Made by a program: the position numbers and the translations under genes
Shown: positions 7,358 to 13,729 of the stretch, piece after piece
Position numbering within the stretch: position 1 is the stretch's first letter
How the letters are laid out: each line of letters starts with the position of its first letter
Notes under the pieces: model-generated
The model's input: only the letters and a program-made list of their open reading frames with translations
Databases searched by the model: none
What the model was told of the DNA's origin: nothing
NCBI GenBank assembly: GCA_019115725.1
Contig: DXCY01000122.1
Span: 1 to 13,729 of the forward strand
Reading direction: 5' to 3'
Source of the DNA: Candidatus Luteimonas excrementigallinarum
GTDB taxonomy: Bacteria > Pseudomonadota > Gammaproteobacteria > Xanthomonadales > Xanthomonadaceae
DNA: 13,729 bases

Positions 7358-8035
7358 ATGAGCAAACTCGCGACTGCAGGCCTGAGCGCGGCGCTGGCGG
7401 GAGCCCTGATGCTGGGCGGTTGTGCCACCTATACCGGCCAGACATCCGATCCGAATGATCCCAACCGCACCCGCACCGGCGCCCTGGTGGGCGCGGGCAT
7501 TGGCGCAGTGGCCGGCCTGCTCAGCGGCTCCGACGCCACCGAGCGCCGCCAGCACGCAATGATCGGTGCCGGCGCGGGCGCGCTGGCGGGTGGTGCCGTG
7601 GGTGCCTACCAGGACCGCCAGGAAGCCGAGCTGCGCCGCCAGATGGCCGGTACCGGTGTGGATGTGCACCGCGACGGCGACAACATCACCCTGAACATGC
7701 CGGGCGCGATCACCTTCGGTTTTGACAGCTCCGACGTGCAGGCGCAGTTCTACCCCGTGCTCAACAACCTCGCCGGCACCCTGCGCGAATACGACCAGAC
7801 CATCATCGAAGTGGCCGGTCATACCGACAACGTGGGCGCTGCGGCTTACAACCAGCAGCTGTCCGAGCGTCGTGCCCAGGCAGTGGCCAATTACATCGCC
7901 GGGCAGGGCGTGAACCAGCAGCGGATGATCACCGTCGGTGCCGGCCTGACCCGGCCGATCGCCGACAACAGCACCGAAGCCGGGCGCGCGCAGAACCGCC
8001 GCGTGGAAATCACCCTGGTGCCGATCCAGGGCTGA
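7358..8035 (+). CDS. OmpA-family outer-membrane lipoprotein (YiaD-like)
   Basis: Likely outer-membrane lipoprotein that anchors to peptidoglycan through its C-terminal domain. The chosen ATG at 7358 has a strong AAGGAG 7 nt upstream and gives 225 residues starting with a lipoprotein signal peptide: MSKLATAGLSAALAGALMLGG then Cys22 in the lipobox. A longer frame from 7223 would bury this signal and was rejected. Residues about 45-90 form a glycine-zipper membrane segment (GALVGAGIGAVAGLLSG and GAGAGALAGGAVGAY). The OmpA/Pal-type peptidoglycan-binding domain covers about 115-222, with GHTDNVG, the LSERRAQAV helix, and NRRVEITL near the end. The order lipobox, glycine zipper, OmpA domain matches E. 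coli YiaD. It appears monocistronic, between the dnaB gap and a strong terminator. Confidence 0.93.
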   Translation: MSKLATAGLSAALAGALMLGGCATYTGQTSDPNDPNRTRTGALVGAGIGAVAGLLSGSDATERRQHAMIGAGAGALAGGAVGAYQDRQEAELRRQMAGTGVDVHRDGDNITLNMPGAITFGFDSSDVQAQFYPVLNNLAGTLREYDQTIIEVAGHTDNVGAAAYNQQLSERRAQAVANYIAGQGVNQQRMITVGAGLTRPIADNSTEAGRAQNRRVEITLVPIQG

Positions 8036-8059
8036 TCCAGCTGTTTCAGGTGATACGAA

Positions 8060-8097
8060 AAAGGCCGGAACCCTGAGGTTCCGGCCTTTCTTTATTG
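8060..8097 (+). terminator. Strong bidirectional terminator
   Basis: A perfect 13-bp stem (8060-8072 with 8077-8089; core GGCCGGAACC / GGTTCCGGCC) around a CTGA loop. On the plus strand it is followed by TCTTTATT and ends the lipoprotein gene. On the minus strand the same stem is followed by a run of T (AAAAA at 8058-8062), so it can also end the leftward three-gene operon, which has no closer terminator. Confidence 0.93.
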
Positions 8098-8313
8098 GTG
8101 GTGGGGTGGAACCCTGCGCCAAACCTATGTAACTCAGCGCCTTAGAACCGCTGCGAACTCCTGCGGAAAGGTGCGGAATCCAGCCCCAACTGCCAGCAAT
8201 CCTACCAGTTCTGCCCGGCCGGGGTCACCAGCCAAGTGCATCAGACAGGACGCCAGTTCGATTCCCATTTGCGGAATTGAACCCGCGTCCGCATCGACTC
8301 ACCCGACCTTCGA
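8098..8313. other. Non-coding junction between core genes and the acquired operon
   Basis: About 215 nt with no gene I can support. It contains three copies of GCGGAA (near 8163, 8173 and 8271) and a 43-bp imperfect inverted repeat (8248-8290). The base composition and gene style change across it: ordinary core genes to the left, a lower-GC operon of DNA-processing enzymes to the right. No integrase, insertion sequence or intact tRNA/tmRNA is seen inside the window. Confidence 0.5.
8248..8290. repeat. Imperfect inverted repeat with tmRNA/tRNA T-arm-like arms
   Basis: The left arm (8248-8265, GGACGCCAGTTCGATTCC) and the right arm read on the minus strand (GGACGCGGGTTCAATTCC) agree at 15 of 18 positions and are separated by CATTTGC. 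Both contain the GTTCRA T-loop signature. The right arm closely resembles the remembered 3' part of E. coli tmRNA (GGACGCGGGTTCAACTCC). Such sequences are typical attachment sites of integrative elements. It lies 23 nt past the stop of the last operon gene. No acceptor stem or CCA follows, so it is not an RNA gene. Confidence 0.5.
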
Positions 8314-9075
8314 TCAGGCGGTGACGAACCGCTCCCAAAATGCTCGCCGGCCCTGGTCGTAAGGCATAGGGTTGGTGGCGTGGGGGACCGGCGCGCTTCT
8401 GTCCCCGATGAGGTAATTGATCCGGTAGGTGCAGTTGCCGGATGGGTGCAGCATGCCGCCAATCACCCGGTCGGGTTTCAGGACCTGCTCCTGGATCAGA
8501 CGGTCCAGCACCTTCTGGACCTGCGGCCCGAGCCCGACGAACACGGCATCCTTCAGTTCCTCGACCTCCGCCGCGAAGTTCTCCAGCAGGTACTTCCTCA
8601 GCAAGGGGTGCTTGGTCATGTCAGGTGAGCCACGGTAATCGTCGCCCTTGACGAACACCGGATAGCGCAGCAGCGAGGTTGTCTGCACCAGGTGGCGCGA
8701 AGTGGAGAACAGGTCGGCCGAATCGGTCAGGCCGAGCCACTTGTGAAAGCCCCAATGGTTGAGCTGGTTGATGAGGTTGCTCCGCAACGGCTCACCACTG
8801 AACGCGCCGACGCTCTTGGCGGCCTGGATCGCTTCCGCGCTGGACTTGCCGGCCTGAAGCGCGCGCCGCGCCTCGTTGTTGGCATTGACCATCTGGGTGG
8901 GGCCCGGTGTGATCCCGACCAGAACGATCCGCGCACTGGGGTTGATGTACTCGAACGGCGCGTAATATATCTTCACGTCGCCGCTTGCATCCATCAGCAG
9001 GCGCGGGTCGCGCACCACTGGCGGGCGCGGATCGCAGAGGACCGGCGCAAACTTCTCGATCAGGCTGGATCTCAC
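8314..9075 (-). CDS. Divergent uracil-DNA glycosylase-fold protein
   Basis: A 253-residue protein that I place in the uracil-DNA glycosylase superfamily from two motifs at the expected spacing. A beta-strand plus loop IVLVGITPGPTQ (residues 50-61) resembles motif 1 (the GEAPG/GQDPY loop), and MLHPSGN (208-214) resembles motif 2 (the HPSP DNA-intercalation loop). The catalytic Asp/Glu position of motif 1 is replaced (GITPG), so the usual water-activating acid is absent there. Between them lie TTSLLRYPVF (132-141) and a VFVGLGPQVQKVLDRL strand-helix (178-193) that fits the fold. Activity and substrate are unknown; a modified base is one option, binding without catalysis another. The GTG start at 9075 shares its G with the upstream stop (TAGTG), with AGAGGGG further upstream, indicating translational coupling. 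It is the last gene of the operon. Confidence 0.7.
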   Translation of the reverse strand: MRSSLIEKFAPVLCDPRPPVVRDPRLLMDASGDVKIYYAPFEYINPSARIVLVGITPGPTQMVNANNEARRALQAGKSSAEAIQAAKSVGAFSGEPLRSNLINQLNHWGFHKWLGLTDSADLFSTSRHLVQTTSLLRYPVFVKGDDYRGSPDMTKHPLLRKYLLENFAAEVEELKDAVFVGLGPQVQKVLDRLIQEQVLKPDRVIGGMLHPSGNCTYRINYLIGDRSAPVPHATNPMPYDQGRRAFWERFVTA

Positions 9076-10796
9076 TATTGCGATGCCCCTCTGAAATTCG
9101 TGCAGGTCGCCGCCGTGCCGACAACCACCAGCAGGGACTTCGCTCTGCTCATGCCGACATAGAGCAACTCCTCGCTGCGTTCCAAGTCGATCGTATCCAG
9201 GCCCCAGAGGATGACGACCGGCGACTCAAGCCCTTTGAAGCGCTGAATCGTGTCAATTAGGACGGTGTTGCCACCTCGAATGCCCTCTTCGAGCCAGATT
9301 GCCGGTTTGGGCAAGGGGAGCCGCCGCAAGGTCGCGTAGTAGTCGGCCTTGCGCAATGCATCCGCAATCAGGACCGTGATGTCACCGGGGGCAACTCCCT
9401 GACGAGCAACAAGATCAACAATTCGTGCATTGATCTTCGCGGCCTGAGCATCTCGACCAGGCGACGCGTCGAACTGAACGTCATCGCCTTCAATGTCAGG
9501 AGGGCTGACCGGCACCCCTTTATAGTGCTTGTATGCCGCGACATGGATCGGCGCGGTGTTCCGGCAGTTCGTCGTCAGCGTGAAAGGTTCATCTTGTATC
9601 GGAAAGGTGCCCGCCCGCGCATAAATATTCTGGTTGCCGTCATAGAAGACATACAGCGGGCTTCGTTCGTAGTCGGAAAGCAGAAGCTCCAGTGGGACCC
9701 AGAACTCCTCGCGAAAATCCTGTCCTTCATCACACACGATCGCGTCGTAGCGGTCTGGAAGGATATCAAGGGAGTAGGCGAAAGCATTGGGCAGTTGTAC
9801 GTCGTAGAGGTCTTTACCCGGGTATGTCACTTTCGCTTCCGTAACGAGATCCCGCCGCGACGCCTGATTTGCTCGCTCGACCTGTCGATGGCAGAGCTGA
9901 TGGAAGCTCATCACGTCCAGATTGCTCGTCGCGGCACACATGCTCGACAGGTGATCGGCCAGTTGTCTGTTGTAGCAAGTGAGCAGTGTTTTGAAACCTT
10001 CCGAGGCGAGGCGGCGGGCCTTTTCGAGCGCGAGAACGGTCTTGCCCGTGCCGGCACCGCCACTGACTGCGACCCTTCGGTGAGAGCGCAGGAAATCAAG
10101 AACTCGCATCTGGTCCTTTGTGAGAACCAATCTGCGCGCCTCCTGCTCGGCGAGGCGCGACGCCACAAGCGGCGCCACGACGAAAGATCTCGCGAATACC
10201 TCGCGAACCACGTCAATGCCACGACGGCCGATGGGGGTGAAGCTCCCCGCGTCGTTACCCCAGTAAGCGAACGCGCTGTCGATCCACGCCTTTGGCTCCA
10301 GAAGCGTCTTCGCCGAACCGATCAGTACAGCAGGCATGTCCGGGCGGCTAAGTACGTTCGTGTCGCCAACGTCGGGAAAGAACACCGCGTGGCCACGAAG
10401 CACATTTCCAAGGGAAAGATCGTGCCATCGGGGATGCTCATTCAGTTTCGATCGAATCGAATACTTGGCCCTAAGTGCCTGGCCGATCGGATTGTTGATG
10501 GGGTGCTTCTGCTGATGGCGGTCCACTGAAAACCACTCGCCGCTGGCTGCGTCAAAACCTACTCCGCCGCCTTTCACCTCAATGCACAGATAGCCGTGAT
10601 CGGGATGGCAAACCAGGAAGTCGGTTTCCCCATCCTTCGCTTGTTCCTCTTCTCGTCGCAGTATCCACCCGACCTGAAACAAGACGATGTAATCCTGGGG
10701 AAGTTTGTCCCTCAGTGCCCGGTAGACTTTCGCCTCTGCTTGCGATGGCAGGTCATTAAGTTGCGCCTCAGAGAGATCAGGAATCATTGTCGTCAT
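9075..10796 (-). CDS. NERD-domain nuclease fused to UvrD-like SF1 helicase
   Basis: A 573-residue DNA helicase with a nuclease-related domain. The N-terminal NERD domain (about 15-135) has the endonuclease-like residues Glu22, Asp59 in GETDF, and Glu73-x-Lys75 in CIEVKGG. The SF1A helicase core shows all main motifs: Q-type TKDQMRVLDFL (226-236), Walker A SGGAGTGKT (245-253), Walker B DAIVCDEGQDF (351-361), motif III YVFYDGNQNIY (382-392), motif IV LTTNCRNT (407-414), motif V VLIDTIQRFKGLESPVV (512-528) and motif VI LLYVGMSRAK (544-553). The accessory 2B region is short, unlike full UvrD. The ATG at 10796 was chosen because GGAAG lies 6 nt upstream; a TTG at 10811 and an ATG at 10787 are alternatives. 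It overlaps the preceding gene by 20 nt and the next by 1 nt. It resembles GajB in being UvrD-like, but no Gabija nuclease is next to it. Confidence 0.9.
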   Translation of the reverse strand: MTTMIPDLSEAQLNDLPSQAEAKVYRALRDKLPQDYIVLFQVGWILRREEEQAKDGETDFLVCHPDHGYLCIEVKGGGVGFDAASGEWFSVDRHQQKHPINNPIGQALRAKYSIRSKLNEHPRWHDLSLGNVLRGHAVFFPDVGDTNVLSRPDMPAVLIGSAKTLLEPKAWIDSAFAYWGNDAGSFTPIGRRGIDVVREVFARSFVVAPLVASRLAEQEARRLVLTKDQMRVLDFLRSHRRVAVSGGAGTGKTVLALEKARRLASEGFKTLLTCYNRQLADHLSSMCAATSNLDVMSFHQLCHRQVERANQASRRDLVTEAKVTYPGKDLYDVQLPNAFAYSLDILPDRYDAIVCDEGQDFREEFWVPLELLLSDYERSPLYVFYDGNQNIYARAGTFPIQDEPFTLTTNCRNTAPIHVAAYKHYKGVPVSPPDIEGDDVQFDASPGRDAQAAKINARIVDLVARQGVAPGDITVLIADALRKADYYATLRRLPLPKPAIWLEEGIRGGNTVLIDTIQRFKGLESPVVILWGLDTIDLERSEELLYVGMSRAKSLLVVVGTAATCTNFRGASQ

Positions 10797-13729
10797 CGGC
10801 GTCTTCCACAATGCGCATGCGATGCAAGTTCAGGGTCACGTTAGGCGTCGCTTGAGACTTCCCATCAAACAAGATCGTCAGCAGCTTCGTGTTTCCACGA
10901 GAAACAACATCGCGAATCGTCCCCGTCCCCATGTCTTGGTGATGAATCCGAACACCAGGCGCAAATAGCGACGAAGGATCTGCTCGCTCCTCTGTCACTG
11001 CATCCCGCCAGTTGCCGTCGAACATGAATGACGTGACTTGAGTGGCTGGACTGCGGATGGGGTGAACGCGAATGTGTTCTGGATCAGAAACAAACTCAAC
11101 TACGTACAGCCAGTAGCGGTCACCGTAATCCTGGGCATTGCTGAACTGGAGCCGTGAAAGACCGACGCCGGTCTGGTTCCACTCACCGTTGACGCCTTTT
11201 ACTTCGATGAACCGATCCTCGCCAGTAACCGGGTTGCGACTGATGATGTCGTACCCGGGATGCGTTTGTGCCATCTGCTCCGCGACGCGGCCCCGTTCCT
11301 TCTCATAAGCGCACACGGCGCTGCGGGCCACAACTTCGACGGCCAGGTTGTGCTCCGATGGATTGTCCTGGTCCTCCGTTTCCGATTCGTCCTCTTGCTT
11401 CTGCCGAACATAGGAAAGCAGGCGTCGATCCCACTGTTCTTTGTGCTTGGGACGGGATTTCTTCGCGCGCCGCTCGCCTTCACCGGGGCCTTTGTTGCTA
11501 CCGGCGCCAGTTGCGGAACCATTCCGTTCGGTGGCGCCCCGGCGTGGGCCGCCGGATTCCGCCCCACGCTCGGGTCGCTCTGCTGACTCTCCTCCCGGCG
11601 GGGGCGTTGACGTATCGGGGTGCTGATTTCCGGGTTTGCCTCCAGGAACGACGCCGGCCTGTTCGCCAGAACTATCAACGGAGGTAGATGGCGCCCCGGT
11701 TTCCTCGTGGTTGTCTGGCTCCGCTATGCCGCCCATCTCATCGAGGTCCGGCGACGTCAGGTCTTCCGTGTTCCCGCTTCCAGCCTCTGCATCCAGATAG
11801 GGAATGCCGGCATCACTCAATTCACGATGTGCTTCTTCTACCGCCATCCCCATGAGAGGACGCACGCTTAGGGTCAGCTTGGAGATCTCGCTGCCTGACT
11901 CCTCCGGCATCAACTGATGGAAAAGCGCATTAAGGACGTGTGCCCAACTCCGGTCGCCCACTGGACGGGCGAGAATCAAACGCCCGTTCTCGATATCGTA
12001 GAACGCCTGCGCCGAGGTGGGAGGCGCGAATGCTTGATCCCCTCCAACATGCACAGACGCTTGAATGCGGACAACGTCATGGCTGACAGCCTTCATGTCC
12101 GAAAGAGCGCTCCGGATCTTCTTTCTGACCGTTGTTGGTTTGTCATGAAGCAAACGGGCGAGGATGTCCATCCTGTCCATCAGCTTTTCGGCGAGCTGGG
12201 TTTCGTCGGCTTCCGGACCATCGACGAATTCGAGGGCAACCTGCGCACTTTCACTCAGCCGTCTGACACCGACCTCTTCCACGAATGACCAAAGCTCAGG
12301 GATGGGTTTGCACAAGGCTTGGTCGAGTTCCCCGCCAAAGAATCCAGCATGCCACTCGCTGTCCTGGAGCAAGACTTCGTCCGGATGAGTGAGCTGGCCC
12401 CGCAAGTTCAGGATGGTTGGCGCCTCTTGCAGACGTTGCAGATCAGATGGGGTCAACTTCTCATGTTCATGGGCGGCAGCAACGCTGGCCAGGCAAACGT
12501 CATAGGCCGCGCGGTCTGGACCTGTCAGTGGCTTGGACTGCTCGAAATACTCGCCGACGATGTCCAGCAGTATGTCAACGAAGTCGCGACCATCTGGTGC
12601 ATTCTTTACCCCGATTGCATCGAAGAGCGGCTTGAAGGACTCGTAGTTTCCAGGGATCGTGTATGCATAGCGGCCGAGTTGTTGCGGCACCCAGTACAAC
12701 TGATTCGGACGAACGAACGTCTTTTGGCTCTCGACGTAGATGCAGCGTGAGCCAGCGAGTGCCGCAATGAGCGGGTCTGATCGTTGAGCGCGCTCATTCA
12801 ACACCTGATACGTCGAGACGTGGGGCTGCACGCCCGCCGTGACGCAGTGCTGTAGATGGGCGATAACGAGCCGGGTTTCCGGGTTGATGGAAACATCAAG
12901 CTCCTCCAACAACTCGGTTTTCAGTCGTACCGTGTTTCGGAAGTCAAGGATGCTGGCTTGAGAGCGGAAAGCGTCGGCACGGTAAGGCGCATAAAGAGAA
13001 TCTGCTGTGTGCCACTCTTCTGAATCCCCATCTGCGGGGAAACAGGCGGCTCGTCGAAGATCCGCGATGGCATCCTGAACGACCTTCTTCTCTTTCCAAT
13101 CGTCGTAGTTGTCGCAGAGGACATAGAACGCCTCGCTACTCGCACGCTTTGCGTCCTCGGTCGGCAGGTACTGCTCGGCAATGGACAGCATGCGATCGAC
13201 AAGATGTCTGGCGATCGGCGTCCGTCGGATTCCCAGGCTGTCGATGAACGTGTGTACTGATCGCGTATTGGGAATGCGGCTGGCGTCCAGCCAGAGGTGG
13301 AGTGCGTCTCCAAGAACCTTCACAAGGTCGTCAGCGCGGCGGTATGTGTTCACCGGGCGCGACCAGCCTCCATCCTGCGTAGGCACGATCGGAAGCGATC
13401 CCAGCAACCGACGGATGTCATCGTCGTTTACAAGCGCTGGGTGATTGGCGAGCTCGCTGATGAGCCGTGTGTACTTGGTTGCATCCAGCGGGCCGTCGTC
13501 GTCGAAAAACGTCGGTAGCACGGTCTGCACGAACGCCTCGATCGTTTGCGTCTGTACCGCCAGCTTTGTCGATAGGAATTCGCGCGCTGATTCGGTGAGA
13601 ACGGATGTGTCCAGCAAATCCGCCTGACCGGTCGGGTCGGTAAAGTTTCCTGGCAGAAGCGCTTGAGTGGCCTTGACCAGCCCACGGCTCGACTTCCAGA
13701 TGGGCAGGCCGCGTAGCTGCTGATAGACC
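10777..13729 (-). CDS. Large sacsin/NO VEIN-like protein with C-terminal NOV_C (DUF3883) nuclease-like domain, N-terminus off window
   Basis: Partial: the frame stays open to the right edge, so at least 983 residues are visible and the true start lies outside; the TTG at 13617 is only the first possible in-window start and is not used. Residues below count from it. Residues up to about 430 contain repeating modules built around a (L)PIxPT-x-G...P motif, as in sacsin/NO VEIN proteins, whose N-terminus usually carries an Hsp90-like ATPase (not visible here). Residues 610-750 are a disordered Gly/Pro/Ser/Glu linker. NOV_C spans about 760-860, with Asp790 in GYDIISRNP and Glu805-x-Lys807 in RFIEVKG, a PD-(D/E)xK-like arrangement. 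A Tudor-like tail follows (885-937: FAPGVRIHHQDMGTG...). It is the first visible gene of the leftward operon and overlaps the helicase gene by 20 nt. Role inferred: DNA sensing or cleavage. Confidence 0.85.
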   Translation of the reverse strand, partial: VYQQLRGLPIWKSSRGLVKATQALLPGNFTDPTGQADLLDTSVLTESAREFLSTKLAVQTQTIEAFVQTVLPTFFDDDGPLDATKYTRLISELANHPALVNDDDIRRLLGSLPIVPTQDGGWSRPVNTYRRADDLVKVLGDALHLWLDASRIPNTRSVHTFIDSLGIRRTPIARHLVDRMLSIAEQYLPTEDAKRASSEAFYVLCDNYDDWKEKKVVQDAIADLRRAACFPADGDSEEWHTADSLYAPYRADAFRSQASILDFRNTVRLKTELLEELDVSINPETRLVIAHLQHCVTAGVQPHVSTYQVLNERAQRSDPLIAALAGSRCIYVESQKTFVRPNQLYWVPQQLGRYAYTIPGNYESFKPLFDAIGVKNAPDGRDFVDILLDIVGEYFEQSKPLTGPDRAAYDVCLASVAAAHEHEKLTPSDLQRLQEAPTILNLRGQLTHPDEVLLQDSEWHAGFFGGELDQALCKPIPELWSFVEEVGVRRLSESAQVALEFVDGPEADETQLAEKLMDRMDILARLLHDKPTTVRKKIRSALSDMKAVSHDVVRIQASVHVGGDQAFAPPTSAQAFYDIENGRLILARPVGDRSWAHVLNALFHQLMPEESGSEISKLTLSVRPLMGMAVEEAHRELSDAGIPYLDAEAGSGNTEDLTSPDLDEMGGIAEPDNHEETGAPSTSVDSSGEQAGVVPGGKPGNQHPDTSTPPPGGESAERPERGAESGGPRRGATERNGSATGAGSNKGPGEGERRAKKSRPKHKEQWDRRLLSYVRQKQEDESETEDQDNPSEHNLAVEVVARSAVCAYEKERGRVAEQMAQTHPGYDIISRNPVTGEDRFIEVKGVNGEWNQTGVGLSRLQFSNAQDYGDRYWLYVVEFVSDPEHIRVHPIRSPATQVTSFMFDGNWRDAVTEERADPSSLFAPGVRIHHQDMGTGTIRDVVSRGNTKLLTILFDGKSQATPNVTLNLHRMRIVEDADDDNDS

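Noticed and set aside
8248..8300. Intact tmRNA or tRNA gene at the island edge
   Set aside because: Only the T-arm-like part is present. The T stem itself does not pair fully (GCGGG against CCGCA), and there is no acceptor stem, anticodon arm or CCA end.
9525..10529. Plus-strand frame of 334 codons opposite the NERD helicase
   Set aside because: It lies wholly inside the helicase gene, whose motifs are all intact; no domain or ribosome-binding site supports the antisense frame.
8314..13729. Assignment as a Gabija system
   Set aside because: The helicase is UvrD-like as in GajB, but no OLD-family ATPase/TOPRIM nuclease (GajA) is visible, and the NERD fusion and UDG-fold partner do not fit Gabija.

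Overview
The window looks like chromosome from a high-GC gammaproteobacterium of the Xanthomonadaceae/Lysobacteraceae (Stenotrophomonas- or Xanthomonas-like). This rests on the high GC, the close match of AsnS, Nei and IscA to their gammaproteobacterial homologues, the rpsF-rpsR-rplI-dnaB order, and an S6 protein with a long Arg- then Asp-rich tail. The family-level call is an inference; no rRNA is present to confirm it.

Left part (10-3715, minus strand): a compact, probably co-transcribed set read right to left. asnS (asparaginyl-tRNA synthetase) is followed by a small two-helix membrane protein, a small acidic conserved hypothetical protein, an SDR-type oxidoreductase with an atypical active site, and nei (endonuclease VIII). 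Gaps are 21, -4, 46 and 4 nt.

Middle part (3792-8035, plus strand): an iscA-like A-type Fe-S carrier diverges from asnS. It is followed by the ribosomal operon rpsF-rpsR-rplI (S6, S18, L9) with a leader hairpin and a strong terminator, then dnaB (replicative helicase) with a perfect DnaA box upstream, then a YiaD-like OmpA-family lipoprotein ending in a strong bidirectional terminator. These are ordinary core genes. Four 60-nt blocks counted by hand from the left and middle parts gave about 57-72% GC.

Right part (8314-13729, minus strand): a three-gene operon that runs off the right edge and looks acquired; three hand-counted blocks gave about 53-57% GC. In transcription order it encodes (i) a very large protein, cut by the window edge, with about 108-residue sacsin/NO VEIN-type modules, a disordered linker, a NOV_C (DUF3883) nuclease-like domain and a small Tudor-like C-terminal domain; (ii) a NERD-nuclease plus UvrD-like SF1 helicase fusion; (iii) a divergent uracil-DNA-glycosylase-fold protein. 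The genes overlap (20 nt, then 1 nt), so they are likely translated as a unit. I do not recognise this combination as a named system. The domains suggest DNA recognition, unwinding, cleavage and base removal, and the most attractive reading is a candidate anti-phage or foreign-DNA-processing system. Between it and the core genes lie the shared terminator and a 43-bp imperfect inverted repeat whose arms resemble the T-arm end of tmRNA/tRNA, a possible remnant of an integration site.
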